A stretch of DNA of 64,000 bases from Lepidostoma basale (lineage: Eukaryota; Arthropoda; Insecta; Trichoptera; Lepidostomatidae). The stretch spans positions 587,766 to 651,765 of the forward strand of contig JAHDVF020001552.1 of NCBI GenBank assembly GCA_022606425.2, given 5' to 3'. A program made the position numbers and the translations under genes. Of the stretch, positions 11,401-23,369 are shown in pieces. Each line of letters opens with the position of its first letter. The stretch's first letter is position 1. The notes beneath the pieces are model-generated. The model worked only from the letters and a program-made list of their open reading frames with translations. It was not told the origin of the DNA and ran no database searches.

Positions 11401-14365
11401 CGATTCTGCTCCATCACTTTTACCTTAGATAAATCTTAAATGTCTAAAGTTTTCTACAATCTACCTTTTAACCACTGTGTATGCCTTCAAAAAACTTTCT
11501 ATATTATACTTAAACTATAGTTTGTATCACATATTATTTGGAAATCAGTGCCTAACATCTCGTTAGATAATGAAATGTTTACTTGGCTGTATTACTCTTG
11601 TCGTGTAATCATTCAATTTTGAATATGAAAATAACATCTTTTCATAAGAAACGTTGATATTAATTTTGAATTCAAAAGATTTATTGTTTGTGTGAATAAA
11701 TCTGACACAGATTTATTGTTTGAATATTCAAATTTTATCATTCTTTATAATTACAATTAGTTACAATCAGTATTTTTCTCTATTTTTTAAACTCCTTTCA
11801 AATGTTTTTTTTTTCCATTGTTTTTATCATATTATAAATAATTTAGGTAAACAAATTCAAATCGATATCTTAATAAATAAATTGTTAACATTTGAAATAT
11901 CTAAAATTTATATGCATTTTATACTTCTATTAAATAAAATACAAAGTACGATAATCTGGAATGCCAAAATCTTTCTTTGTGTGTGAAACTGAAATTATTT
12001 ATTGCATGCAAATGTAAATCCTGATTATTTGTAAGTATAATAAATTTCAAATTCTGAATATTCGCATGTCCTCTCTTATGGACAAGTTTTTTTAAATACA
12101 GAAAATCAAAGAGTAAACTTTATTTAAAATTGTTTTCATTTTTCACCCATAGATGTCAGTTGAAGTGTCGATTTTAGGTTAATTCTTGTTTTGCAATGTT
12201 AGATTAATTATTTCTATATAATGGCACATTCAAACACTCATTTCCTTTTTGTTATAATTTCTCACAAATTCGATGAATGTTTTTTTTGTTAATAGCAAAA
12301 ATGTGTTTACCTTTTAATAACATAGCAATATAATTGTTATCTGTTATAAGCCACAGCTTGTCTTGTAATTATATAAAATGTTTTTCTGTATTAACTGAAT
12401 GTTTATATCCATGTCTGTATTCCTAGTTGTACCTACTTGGCTATAAAATGTTTCCTTAGAAATGTATTTACGTGTTCAATGGAATATTGCCAAAAAGAAA
12501 AAAATACATTTAACTTTTCTTAGGGCATTTACACATGTAAATTATCTTGCCTTTCCCATATCTGTGTTTGTTGTTTTCTCAATGGTGGTTTACCATCAAA
12601 TGTACATAAATAATTGTATTATGTTTTAAAAACAGGTTACTGTATGTGGTGTTTGTTGTACCTATATGCCTATCATAACAAATCATTTACTGTGGATATC
12701 CAAGTAGTTAAATGAGGATATTAATTATTAAAGAATAAAATATAGTGTTCACTCTTCTATAGCATGGAATCTATAATGACTGTATGTTTTATGTTTGAGA
12801 ATTTATATAACAAAATTGAGTCCATTCTTATTCAAATTGTTTATATTTTAGTGCACTGTAGACCTTGGAAAATAACAATTTGGCAACTGGTAAACAAATC
12901 AACCCTGGTCGGTTTAGTTTATCTTCAATTGCACTAAATTTAGATGATTTGAATTATAAATGGGCCTGAAGTGTTTCTATATCCATGTTCATGTAGTAGT
13001 CATACAATGACACATATTATATTATAAACATATAAGTGTTGAATATTTATGTTCATGTTATAATGTATACAAGCATATATATTTATTATTTGGCAGACAT
13101 TTGAGGTTATGCAAGTAAGAAAACAAAGACTAAACATATGAGTGTATTTATTTTATAAAAGTTTTCAGTAAATCATATGTTTTACTTCTGATTTTCAATG
13201 GCAGGGGTTCCAAAACAGTGTAATACCGCACTCTGATGGACTTTGGAATCAATTTTATCTGGACTACGGGACAAAGAATATACAGATAAAAACCAAAATT
13301 GTCTCATAGTCTTCTGTTAAAGAAAGTGGGAACCCATACTCATCAGGGTTATTCAGATTTGTATTATTACCAATTATCGGATCATGTATTTAATTTTTAT
13401 ACTTGATTATTATTATATGTATCCTAATTATAATATCAATTTATTCATATCTAAATCACATTGAAAGTAATGAAAATTAGTACCACAATCACAAAAGAAA
13501 GTCTTGGTCAATTTGTCCAACAATGTACGAATTCTTAAAATAAATAGATATATTAATATTTTTTTTAAATAATTACAACAAAAGCATTAAAGAATCCCCA
13601 AACAGGGGTTATATTGTGTTTAATTACTCATACAAGGGTAAATCTCATTTTCTGTATTTGCATTTCCCCAACATGCCTGCCTAGAATATTTTGGATTCGA
13701 CAATTAAAAATTTAAATGTTAAAGAGTGTTGTAAGAACTATTTATAAATTTTGTTGCACAAATAAACTGAAGAAATGACTGTTCTCACAACCGCTAATAT
13801 CATAACAAACTGTGCATTTTTATGATGAATATTGAATGTATGCAAAAAATGCAGTAAAATTTATTTAGATATTGATTCTGTATTTTATTCTATCCATTAC
13901 TCTATTTCCTGAAGGATCCATCGGTACCTCAAATCAGAACCCGATTCGATGCGATACTTCTGTTGCCTTCTGAACATGCAGGGCTATTATCACATTGGTG
14001 ATGATTTTTAGTACATTTTGTTTGCACCAGAATTTATTTAAAAATATATTTTTTCTGTGAAAGTTATACTTATGTAACACAATATTAGAGGAGTTTGGGA
14101 AAAAATCAAACACTTTATTTTTATCATCCAGAAACTACCAGCACAACATTGCTTTAATTGCCACAATAATGTAATCATTATTGTGAAGCCATAAACAAAA
14201 GTGAAATTTAACTAAATACACACACATAAAAAAAAATCCTTATTTACAATGAACTTCTTCCACAAAATTTCAAATAACATTATTTTTTATGCAATCAATA
14301 TTATTACCATTATTATTATTGGTAAGTATTATGAAAACGGATTGAAATTATAATAATTTTGAAAG
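8423..14365. other. AT-rich intergenic region, no gene recognised
   Basis: About 5.9 kb with no coding exon, RNA gene or transposon ORF that I can support. It may include a long 3'UTR for the BTB-BACK gene. Short GC-richer islands occur at 8580-8700 and 8975-9130. Long A and T runs make all open frames here short and unconvincing. Confidence 0.55.
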
Positions 14366-14377
14366 GGAAACAATTTA

Positions 14378-14646
14378 TTTCTCTTTTTCTTTTTTTATAC
14401 ACTTTGTTTATACAACACTTAAATTTAAAAAAAAATAATTACATAGACATGTTTCGGACAACCAGTCTTTCTTCAGTGATACATATTATAAAGATACTTA
14501 CAGATTTAAAATATTATAAAATTGTTTACATGATCTGACAGATGTTACATAATTTTTTTTTAATGTAAGTGTTGTATAAACAAAGTGTATAAAAAAAGAA
14601 AAAGATAAATAAAGCAATAACAACACAAAGTATGGTGAATATAGAA
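14378..14646. repeat. palindromic hammerhead-family element (H1) with 12 bp TSD
   Basis: Arms containing TATACACTTTGTTTATACAA on the left and TTGTATAAACAAAGTGTATA on the right fold back on each other. The element is flanked by a perfect 12 bp duplication, GGAAACAATTTA (14366-14377 and 14647-14658). On the minus strand at 14448-14485 is a degraded hammerhead core (CTGAAGA, stem, GAAA, CATG, TC). The same family is better preserved at 50165-50310. TSD length and layout suit a Penelope-like retroelement. Confidence 0.7.
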
Positions 14647-14659
14647 GGAAACAATTTAA

Positions 14660-16720
14660 ATGAATGAAATTAAGAACAACGTTGGGGCTATAGCCCACTA
14701 TGGCCTCCTGCCTCCTCCAGAATTCTTGGCCACTCTCCTGGTCTATCTCTCGCATTCTCCAATTTGTAACACCAATTGCCCTGAGGTCCCCCTCCACACC
14801 ATCTATCTATCTCAGTTTTGGACTTCCTACACTTCACTTTCCATCTGGTCGTGTATTGAGAATCTTCTCCCATTTGCTGGAGATGTCCTAACCATCCTAA
14901 CCAGTTGTAAAGTCCTTCCAGCTCCTGGTTATAGCTCACTCTCCACACTCCACCCTCACAGAGAGGCTCAAAGATTTTTCTCAACACTTTCCTTTAAATG
15001 ACCAGCAGCGCTTTTTCGTCACTTTTGCTCAGTACTCAACACTCCGCACCATATTCAAGTACTGGTCTGTACAATGTTTTATACAGTAATAATTTGGTGT
15101 TTCTTATCAGCAAACGAGATTTTAGGTGCCTGTGGATTCCAAAATAAGTGTTAAACTGGTCAGAAGTGCTTGTTTGTATCTTCACTCTACAGTTGGAGCC
15201 GTGCAGTGTGACCCTTACAAATTTAATAAGTTTGCTGGGTATTCCTAGATCTATCATAGCCTCATACAATTTCACTCTGCTTAAACCAGTGATTCTTAAT
15301 TGGAGTGCCAGCGCCCCTTTGTGGGCGTTTTGGGGGTCTGGCGGGGTGTTTTTAAATGTTTAGTATTTAGGGGGCGCTGCATAAGTTCGAGTGGACATTT
15401 CGTCGATATTGAAAAATAAACCATTTCACGTTCTATGCACACTGATTCACTTTCACACATTTTTTAGGAACCTTGATTTTATAAGTTCTGTTAAATAAAC
15501 TACATTTTCACGCGCAAAAAATTTAACTAGAGCATAATACTCAATATCATGTTCTTTACATAAAATAAAACCCCATTCAAAAACATTCAAATTATCACCT
15601 ATGATTGAAAGTTTTGTAACATCCGAAGATTTTTTTTATTTGTAATAGAAAATAATAAAGAGGGGGGCGCTGGATAATTTTACTGTGGTAAAGGGGGTGA
15701 TTCTTTCAATACGGTTAAGGAACACTGGCTTACACTATCATATGCCGCCATAAAATCTATAAACATGTGATGTGAATTCTAGAGTTTTCTCCAGAATTTG
15801 TCTTAGGGTAAATATCTGGTCAATTGTTGATCTTCCGGGTATGAATCCACTTTGGTATTGTCCAATAATTTGTTCCGCATACGGTATTAAACACTTGAAC
15901 AACACATCTGCAAACACTTTATATGCCGTGTTAAGAAGCGTTATGCCCCTGTAGTTACAGCATGCCATTGTCACCCTTTTTATGCAGAGGACATATACCG
16001 GTGTTCCATTCTTATGGAATTTCCTCTGAGTTCCATACTTTACAAACTATTTTGGGAGAAGGCCTGCTATTTGATTCTCCACCGTATTTAAGCAGCTCGC
16101 CTGGTATGCAGTGATAGCCTGGGGACTTGTTGTTTTTAAGACAGGACGGTGCTTTGTTAACCTTTCCTATAGTTGGGATCTTCATTTTGATCTGAGGGGA
16201 TATCAATTTCTGGTTCTCTCGTAGTATTATCGTCACCGTTTAAAAGCTCATCAAAGTGTTGTGCCCAGCGCTTAAGTATATCTTCCTTGTCACTTAGTAT
16301 CTCACCGTCAACTCCCTCACCTGCCGCCAATAATTCTAGGCTTGTATTCATTTCTCTGGTGGTTAATGCTTTAAAAAAACTTCCTTGTTTCGCATTGTGA
16401 CTTGAGTAATTCCAACTCTAACAACTTTGGCTTTTCAAAGCTTCTCTTTTTCATTCTGTGCATACGCTTCTCTTCTCACCTTCTTCTCCTATATTCTTCT
16501 TGGGCAGCTCTTGTATTTCTTTTGGAATTGTTTTTGAATTCGTCACCACCGTACATTCATCATCGAACCATTCATTTCCGAGTACACCTATGGCAACTTC
16601 TTTAATATTTGTGACAGTCCCTCCAAATGTCGTTTGCTGGTCTATTGATGTCAATATTTTTATTTGTTCTGTCCAATTCCTCTCTGAACCTTCTTCTTAC
16701 ATCCAAATCCTTTAATGCTC
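14660..16720 (-). mobile_element. LINE-F pol remnant, internally deleted
   Basis: The longest retroelement in the window, read from right to left. It shows a linker (GNEWFDDEC), then KNNKSPGYHCIPGELLKYGG (RT region 1), CNYRGITLLNTAYKVF (region 2) and QYQSGFIPGRSTIDQIF (region 2a/3). It then goes from GSNCRVKIQTSTSDQF straight to HRHLKSRLL and LLLYKTLYRPVLEYGAE, so the catalytic FADD/YADD block is missing. A C-terminal RMREIDQESGQEFWRR block ends near 14700. It is interrupted by a hAT miniature at 15287-15727 and carries several frameshifts, so it cannot encode a working enzyme. Confidence 0.85.
15287..15727. mobile_element. hAT-like miniature element inside LINE-F
   Basis: Terminal inverted repeats CAGTGATTCTTAA and, at the other end, TTAAGGAACACTG. 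It is flanked by 8 bp copies GCTTAAAC (15279-15286) and GCTTACAC (15728-15735), differing at one base. Inner GC-rich runs (GGGGGCGCTG) recall the element at 22717. Removing it rejoins the LINE-F frame context, so it is younger than LINE-F. Confidence 0.75.
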
Positions 16721-17790
16721 TGATTTTGATTTTAGGTTGTTTTTCTGTCTGATGCATCTCAGCCTTAGATATTCGTGCTCAGACTCGAATAATAATAATT
16801 TATAGTGATACAAAAATAAACAAATTAGATTCCATGGTTAATAAACAATATGTTGATTTATATATTTATCAATTTTAAATATCTAACTACAAGGTGAGTG
16901 CTTCATATGAAAAGTTAAATAAGATTCTCACCCAGCGAGAAGGCGTAACAGTTAGTTGATTATTTTTTTAGCCAAGATCTATTTTTAAAATGTCATGAAT
17001 AAGTTTAAAATAGGAGGAGAATGCGTAAGTCAAGGCCGTTAGCATAAGGCACATGGAAAATGTTTCATGAATCCGGGCATTGTAGAGTGCCAAATTATTT
17101 TTGCGACCGTCATTTTACGTATCTACTCCATCGGAAGTGGAACAGATGCAAAAAAAAAGCTGAGACCAAAATAATACGAGGGGGCGGGAGTTTCTGTGAC
17201 AAAATCATGTCACCGTATACTTTCTATTACATAAAAAATAATAACTTATGAAATTTATCTCAAATAAATTTTCATCTAAAATATATGCAATTAAAGACTC
17301 AATTGTTTCGACAAATACTACTCGAATTTCTATTTATCTCGAAATTTTATTATGTCGAAGTATTTGTAAACTAGATTTTGTGAAATACATAGCGTTTTAT
17401 ATGCAGTATTCCAATATTTATATAGCCTGTAACAATTCAATGTGTTGTAATATTTTTTTTTATATAAATGGAATTCATAAAAATAACTTCCTGGTTATCA
17501 AACATTGAATTTTGTAAATGCCGCTATCCAGAAACGCCAACTGTATATTTTGATTGTAGCTCACTTCTAGAATAATGTTTTTATTTAACTTTTTAATCAA
17601 TTATCAAATCCCAGATATATGAGTAACGTTATATCATTAACAATATCTTATAGAATGACAATTTAACTTGATAATCATGCAAACACAATTATTTACACAT
17701 AAAATATAAGTTTATTGTTTACAGCTAACCGCCATTTTGCTTTCAAACGATGTCTAAAGATAATAAATTTGTTTGTATTCGATTGCGTAG
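16721..17790. other. upstream region of Actn, no repeat recognised
   Basis: AT-rich, with no coding stretch. It ends where GC content rises sharply about 200 bases before the alpha-actinin start codon. Confidence 0.5.
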
Positions 17791-17794
17791 TTGG

Positions 17795-17994
17795 TAGCAC
17801 TGCCGAAGAGAGGGGAGAGCACTTCGGTTTACCGTCAGCCGAGCAGCGCCGAACAGCTTGCGCGCGCTTGCCGCCGTGTGCCGTGTCCGTGTCGGTCCGT
17901 GCGTGCACGGTTGTACTAATATTTTCCGTTTATTTTCGATTTCATAACCTATAACGAAACGCGACTTGCCGACGGTCAGTGCCAGTTAGTGACC
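17795..17994 (+). promoter_or_regulatory. Actn: Actn 5'UTR / core promoter region
   Basis: A 200-base GC- and CpG-rich block (for example GAGCAGCGCCGAACAGC and TTGCGCGCGCTTGCCGCC) immediately before the ATG, in an otherwise AT-rich setting. No TATA box is obvious; TCAGT at 17976-17980 is an initiator-like word. The exact transcription start is unknown. Confidence 0.55.
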
Positions 17995-18117
17995 ATGATG
18001 GATAACGGGATTATGGGGATGGAGCAGGGGGTGTACGGAGACGGGTACATGGAACCGGAGGAAGAATGGGAACGCGAGGGATTGCTCGACCCGGCGTGGG
18101 AAAAGCAGCAGAAAAAG
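17995..18117 (+). CDS. Actn: alpha-actinin, first coding exon
   Basis: The exon encodes 41 residues, beginning MMDNGIMGMEQG and ending EEEWEREGLLDPAWEKQQKK, followed by the donor AAG|GTCAGT. The segment from GDGYME to EKQQKK is the N-terminus of insect alpha-actinin just before the first calponin-homology domain, and the exon boundary falls where the actin-binding domain begins. Alpha-actinin is a spectrin-family dimer that crosslinks actin at muscle Z-discs and at cell junctions. The first of two tandem ATGs is taken as the start because family members begin with a double Met. The actin-binding, spectrin-repeat and EF-hand exons are not in the window. The identification is strong for so short a piece because the match is nearly residue for residue. 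Confidence 0.93.
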
Positions 18118-19739
18118 GTCAGTTACACGGAGTGCATCGCATCCTGGCGCATCGCTGACCGCAAATTCCTCCGACTGACAGATGCACACAAAAACTCACC
18201 CTCTTACGAGGACCGAAATGACAGATGAATCGTTTAACAGCGCAGATTTTGCCGTCTGGCCGGTGTTTGTTTATGCCGCGCTGTGTGATTGTGAATATCT
18301 CACAACCCCAGTTACGATTCAAGTTGTCGATTATCATAAACCTTACATATCTGTTGAGGATATTGTGATAACGTTAACGATCCCCGATATTAACGTTTAT
18401 AATGCTACATTGCTCCGCTCCCCCTCCAAGGGTGTGGATAGGTGACTAATTGACACGAAATGCATTCCTTCTGCATCTATTGTGCACTCGATTCGCCTGC
18501 AATGTTCCTTAGGTTTGTTATGAAATGTTGATTGTACTCTTATGCATTATGCGTGAGGTAATGCAAAAAATAGTTTTCTTTTCAATGCAGTTTTATTTTA
18601 ACCAAGGAATGATATCATATTTTAATCATTCTCTTTTCGTTCTTAATGTAAGTCCGACTGTTGACACCTTTGGAATTGTTCCAAATGTCCTGTTATTTTC
18701 AATTTACGTCAACCTATTAAAAGTATTTATCTCGTGTACCCTGAATAATTTTTGACCTTGTCATTTTATTTTTGAAGAAGTTACATAATTTTGGTTTTAA
18801 AGTATATTGTTATATACTTTAAAATATTAAATTTGAAGTCAAATAATATTTAATGAAACTAATGTATTTTGTCCAATAACTTGTCAGGGTTTAAATTAAA
18901 CCAACTTTTAATTCAATCACGAATTAAAAGGTATCGATTAAATACTATCGAACATTTTCCCACCCTCTCTAAAAATATGATTAAACCAAATAAAATTTAA
19001 ATTAGGAACATTCGGAGAAATGTCAAATTTGCATTTGACAAGGGATACCTCTATGGACGTTTCTGGGTCACGTTGTTTGTGGTGCTCGGAGTAGACTTGT
19101 AACATAACCTGCCGTTGAATTTGTGGAGTTAAAAAAGTTATGAACTATTTCTGGACGCATCTTCCCACTGGCCGCTATGATGTAAGGCGGCTGTGACTGT
19201 CTCTGGGACTTTTCTTTCAAGAAGAATTATATTATTACCTACCGTTCCTGTATCGCATTACGTTAATTGGATGCATGTTAACCGAGCAAACGTTGTGGTA
19301 ATTACAAAACCACAAGTATACATAATATATCTATCTACATCACATGCGTTTCTGTTATATTCAAAGTTTATACGAATTATGTAAATATATGACCTTTAAT
19401 TTTTCTGTATGCTTTCATTTTTTATATTGACCCACGACGGGTACCCCCGGCCCCGTTCATAAATCTTTCAGAGTAATAGATCTCGATCGGTTCTCCTCCA
19501 TCACAAATTTTATTTCTTTGTATATATGTATAATATTTTAGTTGATGTTTTTATTATTATATATGTATAAAGTTTCAATATTTAATTCACAAAAAATAAG
19601 TAGATATATTTTCTCGAACAAGAACTCGGTGTAAATAGGAAATTAAAATTTAGTTTAAGGACTGGAGAAACCTTATACGAAACTGAAAATGTTTAAATAA
19701 TGAAAATAATAATAAAAATATTTATAATATACATTTAGT
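18118..19739. other. intron start, no repeat recognised
   Basis: The first 350 bases are GC-richer than the rest and continue the character of the exon 1 region. After that it is AT-rich spacer. No exon or transposon is seen. Confidence 0.5.
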
Positions 19740-19845
19740 TTCATTCAGCTTAGGTGTGAATTTGATCGGTTTCGGCAGCTCGCTGTCATCTTCTGATCTG
19801 AAGAAGATGGCAGCGAGCTACCGATGAACTTCTACCAAGAAATTT
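19740..19845. repeat. palindromic element with hammerhead-like core (H6)
   Basis: Arms CGGTTTCGGCAGCTCGCTGTC and GATGGCAGCGAGCTACCGATG face each other around TCTTCTGATCTGAAGAAGA. Read outward on the minus strand, the left arm gives CAGAAGA, T, GACAG-CGAG-CTGCC, GAAA, CCGATC. This is the same order as the other hammerhead-like cores, with one core base changed. Confidence 0.55.
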
Positions 19846-21179
19846 CAAAAAACATTAATAATTTGCAAAAGTTAAATCGGAGTTCTATTCACTATCCCTA
19901 TTTCATCCAGATAAACATGAAGCGCAAGACTTCCTCGCTCCTGAGGGAGACGATGGCGTTGTGAACCCACCTAATCTCTCTCAGAAGTTTGTACTCTTCT
20001 GCAAAAGATTATTGCGTGATGGTATTACAAGAGTTAAACGTGGAATACAAGAGAGTTGAGAAATTGCTCCCTTTTTTTCGAAAGATTTTAATCATTATGT
20101 TAGAATTAATAAAATACATAATACTCGTATATACTGTATTCGCATACTGAAACAAACGCTCGTTTAGAACATTCGAGTACATGCTAGTTTAAAATATATC
20201 TTCAAGTATTTAATATTAATGAAAACTTCCATTTTCTAGAAGTTTTTTGTATTTACTAGGGCATTATCAAATTTTATCTTTTTGGCATCCGTTTTCTTAC
20301 AGATACATCGAAAAAAGCTGTAGTCAAGTTTAATATATACAATTTTAATGTTTACACGGACGTTTATTATGAGAGTTTCGATCTATTGTTATTTATAAGG
20401 AAAAACCTGCATACTAACATCAAAAATACACTTACAATAATTTTGTTCGTTCCATAAACAAAAAGTGTATAATACAGAGACTCTTAGATTTTATTTTACT
20501 GCAACTCTTGTACATCTTGAATTTGATTTCGGCAGTCACAGAGCTTATACCTTAGAGGTATACCATTTACTCAACACGATTACAGGTTACGTATAGATAA
20601 TGTATTGTAGTAACATATCATAAAACTGTTCGTGAGTTTGCAATTCATTATTGATACGTTTTTTCATAACAAAACATTATCTTTAGTGTTTGCTTTCAAA
20701 TCAAAACGAAGTAGTGAGGTTATTGTTATGTTAAGCTACCTCTTCACCGTTGGATTGTTAACCTCTTAATATTATATCACTGTCAAGTGCCTACTCTGGC
20801 GTATTGTGTCGCGAAGTCTTGTTGTTTTGGTATTATCTCTACTTACCTGGCAGTTGGCTCCACTCCAAAGGTTAATGACTAAAATACCTTTTTTTTCCCT
20901 GCCACCATCTCCAAAACAATAGATATTTAAATATCTACGGTAAAATTTTCACGAAATTATTTTAATATATAGCAAATTTTATTTCTTTACTTAATGGTTG
21001 AAATGTATTCGATATTTGCTTATGAAATAAATAGATAATAATTTGGTATTCTGTCTGAAGAACGATATTCTTGTGACTAAGTCAATATTAGCTTTAACAT
21101 ATGTAGCAGTTGTACAAAACGTATCTCTTGGAATACCCGTCAAATTCTAGAATACACGTTTTCCTAGTTAAGCAGTAAA
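19846..21179. other. spacer with one H4 remnant
   Basis: AT-rich intron sequence. A single arm of the H4 palindrome family (ATTTTCTAGAAGTTTTTTG, near 20230) is the only repeat recognised. Confidence 0.45.
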
Positions 21180-21470
21180 CTAGAATTGATTGGAGTGGTG
21201 GGTGCGTATTCCATGTGGAGACCATCGCTGCATCGCTGCCGGCTGCCTCCGCAATGCACAAAGCTCCGGGCTCCTGGCGAAATGACCTTGTTTCCGAATA
21301 AGCGCGTGCGAGTACCACACGAATGTTGGTCTAGGTCATTCTCGATGGCTCTGCAGACAGGTACTGGCAATACTTTCTCCGCCAATCGTTCCAATTCGAA
21401 GATCGAACGGTTTTCAGCACTTCCGAGTGACTTTGTGCAGTCTCAGGTCGCCTCGCCCGTTTCCCGCGCT

Positions 21471-21480
21471 CTATTTTTAA
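21471..21480. promoter_or_regulatory. MEF2-type site
   Basis: CTATTTTTAA fits YTAWWWWTAR exactly. MEF2 drives many insect sarcomere genes. The match could be chance, but it lies in a locally GC-rich stretch. Confidence 0.4.
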
Positions 21481-21750
21481 AGCCGGAGTATTTCCCGCCC
21501 ACGCTGGCGATTAGGTTCTAAATTTGAAAAGCCGGAGAATATTTCACATTGTGAAAAAATCTCCCGCCAGAGAGCGCCAGGGGCTGCAACTGAAACTGAA
21601 AAGCGGTCCCGCCGAGATACTATTAAAAGATTTCCCAGCCTACCGGTTCTGTACGGCCTGAGAGACGCGCTAGAGGAGGACAGCCCGATGTTAAATAGGC
21701 GAGTGTGAGGGAGACGGCCGCAGTAGGCGTCAGGTTTCCTCGGGCTATGC

Positions 21751-21760
21751 CCTAAAATGG
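21751..21760. promoter_or_regulatory. CArG box (SRF-type site)
   Basis: CCTAAAATGG fits CCW6GG exactly, 280 bases from the MEF2-type site. SRF and MEF2 are both MADS factors used in muscle genes. Confidence 0.4.
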
Positions 21761-22180
21761 ATCCAGCGCCCGCGCCCCGACGCTTCCCACAGTCAATTTG
21801 AATGCAGAACACATTTTCCCGGCTTTTCAGCTCGATCGCCCATTACTTTATATCTTGCCGTGTTTTATATGTAGTAACGGAAAAAATGCCATCGTCTGGC
21901 GTTGCGAACCTGGGAATGTGACGATCGTTTGTTTACAGAGCTGATTTAATGGCAGGTGGAGCTCCGGAGTATATTTCTGTGGCTGATCGAGGCTCTCGGT
22001 GCATTCTTCGCGAGCCATTCGGTTATCTCACGGAATTTGCACACATCTAGAACATGCGCCGGTACTCGCGTTATGGACGTATAAGTCTCCATTATTGCTG
22101 CGCGAAGAATGCTTCTGCACCCGTCATTGATTCGACTAACTTTCGTCCACGCATAAACATTTGTAGCACATATCATCGAG

Positions 22181-22716
22181 GAAACATTCTAGGAAACGCT
22201 TTTATATCATTATTTTTATTGCAAAATGACATATTTTATCTGTTCTTCCGTTAGTAGATGACTTGATAGCTCGTCATTTTCTCGTTGCACATGCCAAGAC
22301 TCAATTATTTGACAAGTCAGACAGTTGAATATGCTTTTACTGTCCCGTTGTAAGCATATTCTGATTTGCATTATATTGCCCGCTTTTCCTTGTAGTGTGC
22401 AATATAATATTTTGGTTATTTGAACCGCATTGTTGAATGGTTACACTGATTGTGTAACGCGTGCGATATTTATGATGCATGTCGTATAACGGCCCCGACT
22501 TATTAATAGGTGACTGACAAACATCACAACACTCTTCTAAAGACTTTCATCGGACGAAATCCCGGCAAAGCTCCCGCTTAAAATATTGAAAGCTTTACGA
22601 CCAATATTTTAAAACATCCCCTAACGTCTAGCATTTTATGACTAGCAGTTCAATGACACTTCAACGTATACGTACGTTCAGTGTTCAGAGTTTTATTTAT
22701 TTGTTTGTATCGTCTT
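22181..22716. other. no gene recognised
   Basis: Mixed-composition spacer between the GC-rich block and a hAT-like fragment. Nothing assigned. Confidence 0.5.
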
Positions 22717-22830
22717 AAGCATGGGTTCCCAACGGGGGCGGTACCGCCCCCCAGTGGGCGCTGAAGTTTGATCCAGAGTTTAATGGGGGGAGGGGGGCGT
22801 TAAGACAGTCAAGGGGGGCAATCGTGGAGT
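22717..22830. mobile_element. hAT-like element, one end
   Basis: Begins with CATGGGTTCCCAACGGGGGC and continues with runs of G and GGGCGCTGAAG and GGGGGGCGTTAAG. The TTCCCAAC start and GGGGGCG runs match the hAT miniatures of this window, but no second terminus or TSD was found. Confidence 0.45.
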
Positions 22831-22897
22831 ATGTATTTTATAATATACTCGTATGTAATAATAAAATTGAACACACATTTTCCTTGAATAAACTATT

Positions 22898-23270
22898 TAT
22901 CCAACTAACTAACTAACTAACTAATCATCACGTCGTCTCCCCGAAGGGGTAAGCAGAAAGAATGGACTGCCACAATTTTCTTTCCCGACTTATTTCTCTC
23001 GCTTCCTCAACATTCATACATCGTGTCATGCACGCGCGTCGATTTTTCTGACTCCTCGCATGGCCAACATTCAATATTTGATTTATTTGATCGTGCCACG
23101 TTTTCCTCGGTCTTCCTCTATTTCTGGTTCCATTTACATCATTACCATATAATTTTTTTACCATTCTTTCTTCATTCACTCTTTCCATATGTCCAAACCA
23201 TCTTAATGATCCTTTCATTATTTTGTTCATGACACCATCATTCGCACTACATGACAATTTATCTAGGTAT
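22898..23270 (-). mobile_element. LINE-A 3' end, long open frame
   Basis: One of the better LINE-A copies: an uninterrupted minus-strand frame reads KGSLRWFGHMERVNEERMV, RNRGRPRKTWHDQINQIL, RRACMTRCMNVEEARE and QSILSAYPFGETT, then a GTTA-type repeat tail at 22898-22924. It holds only the C-terminal domain after the reverse transcriptase. Confidence 0.85.
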
Positions 23271-23369
23271 TTAAATACGAGTACTCTAAAGCTATGTAGG
23301 TACGTAGTGTATCCGATTCTTGCAAATTTGGTATTTATTAGTTTGTCGCTGATGAAAGTTTTGCCCTTA

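Larger units (their letters stand above)
21180..22180. promoter_or_regulatory. GC-rich intronic block, candidate Actn enhancer or alternative promoter
   Basis: About 1 kb that stands out from its AT-rich surroundings by GC and CpG content and shows no repeat signature and no convincing coding frame. It contains a MEF2-type word at 21471-21480 and a CArG box at 21751-21760. Position 3-4 kb downstream of exon 1 of a muscle gene makes a muscle enhancer plausible; this is inference. Confidence 0.4.

Noticed and set aside
21186..21521. Open frames in the GC-rich block as a candidate exon
   Set aside because: No protein family resemblance; open on both strands as expected from GC-rich sequence; no convincing splice context.
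22898..22924. Telomere-like TTAG repeats
   Set aside because: The unit is TTAG, not the insect TTAGG, and it always sits at the 3' end of LINE-A copies.
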